From positions 1 through 6,839 of the forward strand of contig JAICQC010000257.1 of NCBI GenBank assembly GCA_025938055.1: a DNA stretch of 6,839 bases, given 5' to 3'. Source of the DNA: Anaerolineales bacterium. Lineage in GTDB: Bacteria; Chloroflexota; Anaerolineae; Anaerolineales; Villigracilaceae. Shown here in pieces: positions 1-5,244 of the stretch (position 1 is its first letter; each line of letters opens with the position of its first letter). The translations under genes and the position numbers were made by a program. The notes beneath the pieces are model-generated. The model was not told where the DNA came from. It saw nothing but the letters and a program-made list of their open reading frames with translations, and made no database searches.

Positions 1-1
1 C

Positions 2-364
2 GAGCGCCTGCCGCTTATGGTGCCGGATATTGTCTTACAGGAGACAGCGCAGCGTTCAGGGCGAATGATCGTTCTCGATACCAAGTTCACGGCTCGCAGC
101 CTCGTGGAGAACCAATGGGGCAAGCCAATCTACGATTCATCCCACCTGTACCAGTCGTACGCCTATCTCAAATCACAGGAGCATTTGTCTGAGATGCATG
201 CCACCGCTGTGGGCATCCTGCTCTACCCGGCTGTTGGACAACATCTGACCGACCGGGTCAAACTGCAGGGACACATCATCCGCATCGAAACCGTGGACCT
301 CGCAGCACCCTGGCAGGAGATTGAGGTGCAATTGTTGGAGTTGATCCATAATTCAGCGCGCTAA
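2..364 (+). CDS. mcrC: McrC family nuclease subunit of a McrBC-type restriction system (3'-terminal part)
   Basis: Only the last 120 codons are in the window. The frame is open to the left edge, so the Met at 17 is internal rather than the start; McrC proteins are usually about 350-450 residues. The fragment carries a PD-(D/E)xK-type nuclease core: Pro-Asp in MVPDIVLQ (codons 23-28), then LDTKF with Asp at 77-79 and Lys at 83-85. A Gln/Tyr-rich helix (HLYQSYAYLKS) follows, as in McrC. In this family McrC is the endonuclease partner of the GTP-driven motor McrB, and the complex cuts DNA carrying modified cytosine. The mcrB gene would be expected just upstream, outside the window. The catalytic residues are intact, so nothing visible says the gene is broken. 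The stop TAA overlaps the stop of the convergent gene on the other strand. The family call is from motif recognition and fairly secure; the modification target cannot be read from this fragment. Confidence 0.85.
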   Translation, partial: ERLPLMVPDIVLQETAQRSGRMIVLDTKFTARSLVENQWGKPIYDSSHLYQSYAYLKSQEHLSEMHATAVGILLYPAVGQHLTDRVKLQGHIIRIETVDLAAPWQEIEVQLLELIHNSAR

Positions 365-1161
365 GGTCTACCCGGCTCCGGCGTGAATGTAGACGTAGGC
401 GTATACGTAATTGTAGAGGTGGGTGTGACTGGGATCCATGTAGCTGGGATAGAGGGATAAGGTGTCACATACGTAATATTATCCATCGATAACCCGCCCT
501 GAGCTGTCTGAGGACCGGAGAGCATAAATTGTCTGGCGGCATCCTGGCGCATCAGTACGCCCACAAACCGGTTCCTTCCCCTGGGTAGCGGAATCAGAAT
601 CTGATTATAGGTCAGCAGCCAATCTTCTGAAGAAGCGTAATCGAAGCCAAACGCAATGACTTCTGTATCGTTGGGAAAGGTAAAGATGAGCCCCTGCTCG
701 AAGTCGCGGAAGTGAATTAGATTTCCGCTATCGATTAATTCTGGGGCAAGATAAATATGCGCCAGACTCGTACCGGTCAGTATGAACCTGTTCCCCGTGA
801 GGTAGGGAAAGGGCAATTGCCCATAATCGAGAGGGTCCTTCTCGAAGTCCTCGACGCCAAATGGTCCGCCGGTTACACTCTCCCACAGGTCCCGATCATA
901 ATAGACAGTGTAGGCAGCGAATACAGTCACGTTTGGAGTGATCAAATGTGCAGGCAGAGGCGTGAGAGTTGTGGTGGGCGTTTGGGTTATAGTGGGTATC
1001 AGGGTTGCCGTCAGGGTAGGGGTAACGGTCCGTGTGAAGGTTGCGGTGGGAGCAAGCAGCGAGGCAGATGGAGGCAGCATCACGCTGAACAGACATGCAA
1101 ACACCACTGCTGCAAGCAGCAGTGTCAGTAAGAGACGCAATGTTTGCCACGGTGTGTTCAC
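361..1161 (-). CDS. Signal-anchored exported protein with Thr/Pro linkers and a PEP-CTERM-like beta-sandwich domain
   Basis: Predicted 266 residues starting at a GTG at 1161 (NTPWQTLRLLL follows). The frame stays open to an ATG at 1410, but that extension overlaps the well-supported gene at 1224-1559 and reads as a His-rich shadow. The GTG is the last good start before the hydrophobic segment, although its RBS is weak. Residues 8-28 form a signal peptide or signal anchor. Cys23 sits inside it in a poor lipobox context (VFAC), so a lipoprotein is possible but unlikely. Residues 38-76 are a Thr/Pro-rich spacer. Residues 77-232 form a beta-rich domain with a DFE motif (105-107), FTFPNDTEVIAFGFDY in mid-domain and DNITY near the end (227-231). 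This pattern resembles the jelly-roll-like ectodomains of PEP-CTERM-type exported proteins. The last 34 residues are again Thr/Pro-rich, with no sorting signal or second helix. The function is unknown; surface attachment or carbohydrate binding is a guess. It is probably co-transcribed with the membrane-protein gene 62 bp upstream. Confidence 0.72.
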   Translation of the reverse strand: MNTPWQTLRLLLTLLLAAVVFACLFSVMLPPSASLLAPTATFTRTVTPTLTATLIPTITQTPTTTLTPLPAHLITPNVTVFAAYTVYYDRDLWESVTGGPFGVEDFEKDPLDYGQLPFPYLTGNRFILTGTSLAHIYLAPELIDSGNLIHFRDFEQGLIFTFPNDTEVIAFGFDYASSEDWLLTYNQILIPLPRGRNRFVGVLMRQDAARQFMLSGPQTAQGGLSMDNITYVTPYPSIPATWIPVTPTSTITYTPTSTFTPEPGRP

Positions 1162-1223
1162 GATGTGTATAAAGTTCCCGGCACTCTCGCCTGGCGAAGC
1201 TGACTTCCCGACAGAGATGGAGT

Positions 1224-1559
1224 TTACAGAACGCCCCAGCCGACTGCCCCCGAGATCAATATATTGATAGCCATATCCACCACGGCAAGTAAATACAGGA
1301 TAATGGAGGTGTAAAAAATGGTCTGGCGCAGTTTTGTATTGTCCAGAATGAATAAAAGCCCGGTGACCCCAATCGAGATGATCAGGATCGACGTGTCGAG
1401 CATGGACCATACTTTGAAATTAAATCCGCCGGTGATCAGAGAAATGACCAAAAAGAAAACCTGGATTCCCACAAAGATTTGATAGCGCTGCATTTCCACT
1501 CGAGAGCCGGGCAGGACTGTTTCACTATAGGAAGTTTCTGTCACGTTGGTTTTAGCCAT
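1224..1559 (-). CDS. Small three-helix membrane protein of unknown function
   Basis: 111 residues from ATG 1559 (MAKTNVTETS). An upstream in-frame ATG at 1583 would add eight residues, but the near-perfect ribosome binding site (AAGGAGGT, four bases before the ATG) fixes the start at 1559. A polar N-terminal tail of about 24 residues precedes three hydrophobic helices at about 26-46, 53-72 and 80-103. Short polar loops (FKVWS; DNTKLRQ) separate them. No catalytic motif or metal site is visible and I do not recognise the family; the size and layout are only loosely like YggT-type proteins. The N-terminal tail is Thr/Ser/Glu-rich and net near neutral. It is the first gene of an apparent minus-strand pair with the Thr/Pro-rich exported protein. 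Base composition looks more A/T-rich by eye than the genes further right. Confidence 0.8.
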   Translation of the reverse strand: MAKTNVTETSYSETVLPGSRVEMQRYQIFVGIQVFFLVISLITGGFNFKVWSMLDTSILIISIGVTGLLFILDNTKLRQTIFYTSIILYLLAVVDMAINILISGAVGWGVL

Positions 1560-1563
1560 GTTG

Positions 1564-1571
1564 ACCTCCTT
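1564..1571 (-). promoter_or_regulatory. Strong ribosome binding site deciding the start at 1559
   Basis: On the minus strand this reads AAGGAGGT, a near-complete complement of the 16S rRNA 3' end. It lies four bases upstream of the ATG at 1559. The alternative ATG at 1583 has no comparable site, so the shorter protein is preferred. Confidence 0.85.
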
Positions 1572-1584
1572 TTGTTGTGACAAA

Positions 1585-1590
1585 ATTATA
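1585..1590 (-). promoter_or_regulatory. Candidate -10 box of the membrane-protein/exported-protein unit
   Basis: The minus strand reads TATAAT, an exact -10 hexamer, 25 bases upstream of the ATG at 1559. This would give a short leader holding just the RBS. At 16-18 bp spacing I find no good -35 hexamer (the best is TGTGAG-like), and there is no extended TG motif. The site is therefore supported by the -10 alone. Confidence 0.4.
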
Positions 1591-1734
1591 GCCCCAAAGT
1601 GGAATGACTCACAGGTCTCGATAGCACAAGGAGGTTACACCACGCCCTGCGTCGTTTCCTCCTCACTCTGTACTTTATAGGTTGCCAGTCGCGCCCCACC
1701 CGAAAGTTTCTGGGCGTCTTAATTTATAAAATAA

Positions 1735-2133
1735 TCACTCATCGGCGCGGATCTGCGTTGCGATCCACCAGGTATTCCCGGCAGGGTCTTTTACCCCTCC
1801 GCGGCGGTCTGGTTCATCTTTCGTCTGGCTGGGTTCCTGCACGCTGACCCCGCCCGCTTCGAGGGCGCGGCGATACGTCGCATCGACGTCCGGCACGTAG
1901 ACATGCATCCAGATGGGAAAAGCCGGGAACTGGTCGCTGGCATCGGCGATCATCACGACCGTGTCGTCAAGCAGCACTTCGGCGTGCATGATTGAGCCAT
2001 CCGGCAAGTCGGTGCGGCGCTTCTCACGGGCATCGAAGGTTTTCTTCAGAAAATCAATCACCCGCTGCGCCTTGTTTGCCATGATATATACCGAGACGCT
2101 CGCATACCCCTGTGGCTTGTACTGTCCACTCAT
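1735..2133 (-). CDS. VOC superfamily (glyoxalase/bleomycin-resistance fold, PhnB-like) protein
   Basis: 132 residues from ATG 2133, with GGAGG seven bases upstream on the minus strand. The layout matches PhnB-like VOC proteins: an N-terminal strand (GYASVSVYIMAN), a helix with VIDFLKKTFDA (25-35), then the family signature PDGSIMHAEV (44-53). The second half contains MHVYVPDVDATYRRALEAGG (76-95) and the closing DPAGNTWWIATQ (116-127). His50, Glu52 and His77 lie where metal ligands occur in related proteins, but the metal and any reaction cannot be assigned. Members include glyoxalase-like enzymes, drug-binding proteins and many of unknown role. Length is usual and there is no sign of decay. 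The protein has no signal peptide, so it is cytoplasmic. The gene is transcribed away from the sigma-factor cluster and lies about 175 bp upstream of the membrane-protein gene on the same strand, probably as its own unit. Confidence 0.88.
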   Translation of the reverse strand: MSGQYKPQGYASVSVYIMANKAQRVIDFLKKTFDAREKRRTDLPDGSIMHAEVLLDDTVVMIADASDQFPAFPIWMHVYVPDVDATYRRALEAGGVSVQEPSQTKDEPDRRGGVKDPAGNTWWIATQIRADE

Positions 2134-2416
2134 AGGTTATCCTCCATCTAGTCTGACTTCCTTTCTGCCAATGCATGTCTCCCCTGGCGAAAACGATACA
2201 AATAGTATACTCTGTGTGTAAAAATAAAACCTACCCATCGAACACCCGGGAGCGGGGCATAAGTTATCTTATAATGCAAACCATCTTTATCCATTCATGT
2301 TTACAACCTTGAAAGCAGCCATGACACAAAGGACTGCGCAATGATTCTTAATGTTGTTTTGAATCGCAGAAGGATTTCCGGGATTACGCCAGTGACAGAG
2401 AAGAGCCACTTGCCCC
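2134..2416. promoter_or_regulatory. Divergent intergenic region between the VOC and sigma-factor genes
   Basis: 283 bp with no supported gene. It should hold the promoters of both divergent genes. Candidate -10 boxes are TATACT on the minus strand at 2204-2209 (about 70 bp before the VOC start) and TATAAT on the plus strand at 2270-2275 (about 142 bp before the sigma start). Neither has a convincing -35. I did not find an obvious ECF-type promoter (GGAAC-like -35), so autoregulation by the sigma factor is not shown by the sequence. Confidence 0.4.
2270..2275 (+). promoter_or_regulatory. Candidate -10 box upstream of the ECF sigma gene
   Basis: Exact TATAAT in an A/T-rich local stretch, on the strand of the sigma gene. 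The expected -35 position is G/C-rich (CGGGAG) and does not match a consensus, and the implied leader would be about 135 bases. The call is tentative. Confidence 0.3.
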
Positions 2417-2980
2417 ATGAATAACCCCACGTTGGATGACGCTGCTCTGATCGGGCAGATCGCCAGGTCTGACCGTGCCGCCTTCGACGAGTTGTACGAA
2501 CGCTACAACCGTCTGGTGTTCGGCATTGCGCTGGCGATCCTGGGTGAGCGCCCCTCCGCCGAGGAAGTGACGCTGGATGTGTTCATGCGCGTCTGGCAGA
2601 AGGCGGGCACCTACCGGGCGGACCGGGCAAAAGTGAGTACCTGGCTGATCGCTCTCACGCGTCACCACGCCATCGACATCCTGCGCCGCCAGAGGACTCA
2701 CCCCATCCCCAACCGCCTGAACGGGAACGAAACTTCCCGTCTCGATACATCTGCCGCAAACGAACTGGAGGAACAGGTGGAGAGCACCCTGGAAGGCAGG
2801 CGTATCCAGGAAGCCTTCCGGCAGTTGCCCGATGAACAGCGTGAGGCGCTGCTGCTGGCATACTTCAAAGGCTTTACTCACGCCGAAATCGCCGCGACCC
2901 TCAAGGAGCCGCTGGGCACGATCAAGACCCGCATCCGCCTGGGGATGCAAAAGCTCCGGCATATGCTGGAGGAAGAATGA
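2417..2980 (+). CDS. ECF-type RNA polymerase sigma factor, SigK-like
   Basis: 187 residues, the usual length for an ECF (group 4) sigma factor. Region 2 spans about 20-93: AAFDELYERYNRLVFGIAL, then DVFMRVWQKAGTY (54-66) and STWLIALTRHHAIDILRRQR (74-93), the -10 recognition and core-binding helices. A polar linker (94-128) leads to region 4 (130-184). There LPDEQREALLLAYFKGFTHAEIA and PLGTIKTRIRLGMQKLR form the helix-turn-helix that reads the -35; the PLGTIKTRIR form is typical of SigK-like members. The protein binds core RNA polymerase and directs it to a small regulon when released from its anti-sigma. The partner is the next gene, an RskA-class membrane anti-sigma, which supports the SigK-like label. 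ATG 2417 is the only ATG after an in-frame TGA at 2393-2395. Its RBS is weak (purine stretch about 13 bases upstream), so translation may be modest. Confidence 0.93.
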   Translation: MNNPTLDDAALIGQIARSDRAAFDELYERYNRLVFGIALAILGERPSAEEVTLDVFMRVWQKAGTYRADRAKVSTWLIALTRHHAIDILRRQRTHPIPNRLNGNETSRLDTSAANELEEQVESTLEGRRIQEAFRQLPDEQREALLLAYFKGFTHAEIAATLKEPLGTIKTRIRLGMQKLRHMLEEE

Positions 2981-3071
2981 AGCACGCTGCAATGAGAGGC
3001 ACTCCAGACCATAGATCCGAACGGAGATGGTTTGCGTATATTTAGAATGAAGAAGGTATGAGGCACACATC

Positions 3072-3791
3072 ATGACTGACAAAACCCATGTGCTCGAATT
3101 ACTACCCGCCTATGCAATTGGGAGCCTGGACGAAGCCGAGGCACAGCAGGTCGCCGAACATCTCGCTGCCTGTACTCTATGCCGGGAGGAACTGTCTGCC
3201 TACCAGTCTGTTGCAGACGCGCTGGCGCTGACGGTCTCAGGCAGGAAGAATTCCCCGTCACCACAACTAAAACAGCGACTGATGGACCGGCTCCCGGGCG
3301 CGGAGGAAACGCGCCCCGCCAGGCAGGCATGGAATTTCGGACGCCTGCTCCCGGCAGGTGGTGTTCTCGCGCTGGTGATGATCGCCGTGCTTGCTGTTTC
3401 CAATATCCTGCTCTGGCAGAGACTACAGAACCTGGAAGTGTTGAGCGGACCCCGCGGCATGCGTGCCATCGCGCTGCAAAGCACAGATGCCGCCCCGCGC
3501 GCCAGCGCCTTTATGGTCGTCGGCGCGGACGGCGGGAATGGCGTGCTCGTGGTGGACCAGATGCCGCCGCTCGACGAAGGGCGCGAGTACCAACTGTGGC
3601 TCAGGCGCAATGGAGAAGTGACCAGCGGAGGCGTCTTCGATGTGGACGAGAGCGGCTACCGCGGCATGCGCGTGGAAGCTCCCCAATCCTTATTGTCCTA
3701 TTCCTCCTGTCACGTAACCATAGAGCCTGCCGGGGGAAGCGAGTACCCAACCGGCGAGGAAGTATTGGCGGGGTCGTTGTTCAATCCCTGA
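3072..3791 (+). CDS. Membrane-bound zinc-binding anti-sigma factor, RskA class
   Basis: 239 residues. The N-terminal cytoplasmic part is a zinc-binding anti-sigma (ZAS) domain: LLPAYAIGSLDEAEAQQVAEHL followed by His30-x3-Cys34-x2-Cys37. One transmembrane helix follows at about 95-115 (GGVLALVMIAVLAVSNILLW). The outer domain, about 125-237, matches the RskA C-terminal family: YQLWLRRNGEVTSGGVF, then VTIEPAGGSEYPTG near the end. By family knowledge the ZAS domain holds the upstream sigma factor inactive at the membrane. An envelope signal, often redox or proteolytic, then frees it. The gene starts 91 bp after the sigma stop rather than overlapping it, with AGGTATGAGG just upstream as RBS. One Cys (in SYSSCHVTIEP) lies in the outer domain close to the family signature. 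It could be redox-sensitive, but has no visible partner. Confidence 0.92.
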   Translation: MTDKTHVLELLPAYAIGSLDEAEAQQVAEHLAACTLCREELSAYQSVADALALTVSGRKNSPSPQLKQRLMDRLPGAEETRPARQAWNFGRLLPAGGVLALVMIAVLAVSNILLWQRLQNLEVLSGPRGMRAIALQSTDAAPRASAFMVVGADGGNGVLVVDQMPPLDEGREYQLWLRRNGEVTSGGVFDVDESGYRGMRVEAPQSLLSYSSCHVTIEPAGGSEYPTGEEVLAGSLFNP

Positions 3792-3795
3792 CCTG

Positions 3796-3834
3796 CCCCA
3801 CCCGTCCTTGTCCGCTTTGCGGCTAGGGCTGGGG
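3796..3834 (+). terminator. Weak hairpin after the anti-sigma gene
   Basis: An outer stem CCCCAcCC (3796-3803) pairs with GGcTGGGG (3827-3834) with one mismatch. An inner CCGC-TTT-GCGG hairpin lies at 3812-3822. No T-tract follows (AGGGGTATAG), so it is a poor intrinsic terminator. It may attenuate or protect the message between the anti-sigma and FN3 genes, or be incidental. Confidence 0.35.
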
Positions 3835-3909
3835 AGGGGTATAGATCCAGAGAACTGCTCCTTCCGTATATGTCTTATAGATGACCAGCGTTAGAGAAGG
3901 AGTAAACCG

Positions 3910-4863
3910 ATGAATGTACGGCTTCTATCCAGATTCCAGGCGTTGACTGCCATTCTTGTGGTGCTTGCGTTACTTCTAAGCGCCTCCCCGGTCTCCGCAG
4001 CGAGAGACCGAAAACCTCCCACAACACCTACCAACCTGCGTGTGACCGGCGTGACCCCCTACAGCGTGTCGCTGGCATGGAACCCCTCCACCGACAACTC
4101 GGGGAGCGTTACCTATACGATCTGCTGTGCCAATGTGAGTAGTGAGACCTTCGCGGGTCCGGCGTCGAGCCGTGTGTACACCGCCGGGCTCGAAGCCGGG
4201 CGCACCTTTACCCTGCGCATCGTTGCCTTTGATGCGGCAGGCAATTACTCAAGATACAGCAACACGGTCACGTTCACGCTGCCGAGAGATACCACGCCCC
4301 CCACCAAACCCACCGTCACCGTGACGGACGTGGGACCGACGCACGTTTCGTTAGCATGGTCTTCGGTGGAGGATGGACCGCACGTCTGGTTCAGCGTCTC
4401 GATGAACGGCACACCGATCATGCAGGGATCGCGAGATACCTCTGCCACGTTTGGACCGCTCACGCCCGAGACGAGCTACACCTTCACTGTGCAGGCGCGT
4501 GACTTCGGCGGCAACCTCTCACCCGTCAGTGACCCGGTCACCGTGACCACGGAACCAAGCAATACCAACGACACCGAGCCGCCCACCACACCGGGCAGCC
4601 TCAGAGACAACGGCATGTCCTTCGAAGACGGGGAAACCTGGCTGTTCTGGGACCCGTCCACCGACAACGTGGACCCGCAGTCCGTGATCCGCTATGACGT
4701 GTACGTGAATGGCAACTTCGACCACAGCCTGCAGGGACAGGGACGCGCGATCGTATACGGTAATCCCGGCGTGCTCAACACGTACCAGGTGATCGCCGTG
4801 GATTCGGCTGGCAACCCGTCTGCGCCCGCCACGCTCACCACATGTGCCGGGGCTGTCTGCTAA
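3910..4863 (+). CDS. Secreted protein of three fibronectin type III modules
   Basis: 317 residues, ATG 3910 with AAGGAG seven bases upstream. A Sec signal peptide is clear: positive start (NVRLLSR), hydrophobic core to about residue 25, and a cleavage site after VSA (28-30). The mature protein is almost entirely three FN3 modules at about 36-125, 128-216 and 223-311. Each opens with a Pro-rich boundary (KPPTTPTNL, DTTPPTKP, DTEPPTTPGSL) and has the core Trp (SLAWNPSTDN, SLAWSSVEDG, LFWDPSTDN). Each ends in a DxAGN/DFGGN-like turn. Bacterial FN3 modules usually act as spacers or binders in secreted glycoside hydrolases and adhesins, but no catalytic domain, anchor helix or sortase motif is present. 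Two adjacent cysteines (72-73, in YTICCAN) replace residues usually found in the C strand, and two more lie at the C-terminus (312, 317); a disulfide is possible. It lies 118 bp downstream of the anti-sigma gene, so regulation by that sigma factor is possible but unproven. Confidence 0.88.
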   Translation: MNVRLLSRFQALTAILVVLALLLSASPVSAARDRKPPTTPTNLRVTGVTPYSVSLAWNPSTDNSGSVTYTICCANVSSETFAGPASSRVYTAGLEAGRTFTLRIVAFDAAGNYSRYSNTVTFTLPRDTTPPTKPTVTVTDVGPTHVSLAWSSVEDGPHVWFSVSMNGTPIMQGSRDTSATFGPLTPETSYTFTVQARDFGGNLSPVSDPVTVTTEPSNTNDTEPPTTPGSLRDNGMSFEDGETWLFWDPSTDNVDPQSVIRYDVYVNGNFDHSLQGQGRAIVYGNPGVLNTYQVIAVDSAGNPSAPATLTTCAGAVC

Positions 4864-4898
4864 CCTGCGTCTGAGCAGGAGGAGAAGGGGATGTGTAA

Positions 4899-4925
4899 AG
4901 GGGCTGTCCTTTTGGGACAGCCCCT
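4899..4925 (+). terminator. Intrinsic terminator of the FN3 gene
   Basis: A perfect 11-bp stem AGGGGCTGTCC / GGACAGCCCCT with a five-base loop (TTTTG) begins 36 bases after the FN3 stop. It is followed by the A/T-rich run AATTTATTG. The T-tract is interrupted, but the stem is strong and well placed. Confidence 0.78.
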
Positions 4926-4958
4926 AATTTATTGAATGTGATCGCCTGCAAAGTACAT

Positions 4959-4990
4959 GTCACGCTCGAAGCGTGACCTACGAGCGTGAC
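4959..4990. repeat. Short palindromic hairpin with a third arm copy
   Basis: GTCACGCT (4959-4966) and AGCGTGAC (4970-4977) form a perfect 8-bp stem with a three-base CGA loop. The same AGCGTGAC octamer recurs at 4983-4990, so the left arm can pair with either copy. ACATG-type bases flank both ends (CATGT before, ACATG after). This looks like a small REP-like or decayed mobile palindrome. Confidence 0.6.
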
Positions 4991-5084
4991 CGACATGGGT
5001 GGAATTTGTAAAAATCTGTACCAAATCGGGAGATTTTCCGTCATGCCTAGTAGCTACAAGTCATCTCAAAAACACCCTGCCGTC

Positions 5085-5169
5085 GTCATTGCGAGCGGAG
5101 CGAAGCAATCTCTCACACTGTTTCCATGTGAGATTGCTTCGTCGAGGCGAACGCTCTCCTCGCAATGAC
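5085..5169. repeat. 85-bp imperfect palindromic interspersed repeat (MITE/REP-like)
   Basis: The outer arms GTCATTGCGAG (5085-5095) and CTCGCAATGAC (5159-5169) are perfect 11-bp inverted repeats. The inner arms CGAAGCAATCTC (5101-5112) and GAGATTGCTTCG (5130-5141) are also perfect, and the stem extends through TCACA/TGTGA with a small bulge. The loop is about ten bases. From memory, sequences beginning GTCATTGCGAG and containing GAAGCAATCTC occur as interspersed intergenic repeats in several unrelated bacterial genomes. No transposase is nearby, so if mobile it would depend on enzymes elsewhere. Confidence 0.8.
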
Positions 5170-5244
5170 AGAAAAGTATTTTCGAGACAAGTTCTAGCTT
5201 CCTCAGAGAGAACCAGCAAGCCAGCTTCATAAGGGAGAGACCCA

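Larger units (their letters stand above)
4864..5244. other. 381-bp repeat-rich intergenic stretch
   Basis: No convincing gene. In order it holds a strong terminator hairpin (4899-4925), a short palindrome with an additional copy of one arm (4959-4990), a 7-bp inverted repeat AAAATCT/AGATTTT (5011-5017 and 5031-5037), the 8-bp palindrome GTAGCTAC (5050-5057) and an 85-bp imperfect palindromic repeat (5085-5169). The short open frames here run across palindromes and lack family resemblance. Confidence 0.8.

Noticed and set aside
757..1267. Plus-strand open frames opposite the exported-protein gene
   Set aside because: They are Gly/Arg/Val-rich antisense readings of the Thr/Pro linker and the beta domain, with no RBS or family motif.
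1162..1410. N-terminal extension of the exported protein to an ATG at 1410
   Set aside because: It overlaps the well-supported membrane-protein gene (strong RBS at 1564-1571) by over 180 bp and reads as a His-rich shadow. The GTG at 1161 just before the hydrophobic segment is a better start.
1687..1734. Terminator for the VOC gene
   Set aside because: Only a 5-bp CGCCC/GGGCG stem with a long loop is present, and no T-tract follows it on the minus strand.
2384..3082. Minus-strand open frame of 232 codons opposite the sigma-factor gene
   Set aside because: The plus strand encodes a complete ECF sigma factor with both conserved regions. The antisense frame shows no domain and is a codon-bias shadow.
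3179..3826. Plus-strand Arg/Gly-rich frame overlapping the anti-sigma gene
   Set aside because: It is an out-of-frame reading of the RskA-class gene, with low-complexity composition and no motif.
5085..5169. Single CRISPR repeat or tRNA-like fold
   Set aside because: There is one unit only, with no spacer array, no cloverleaf and no CCA end. Nested inverted repeats fit an interspersed palindromic element.
4986..5232. Short plus-strand open frames in the intergenic stretch
   Set aside because: Both run through the 85-bp palindromic repeat, lack an RBS and resemble no protein family.
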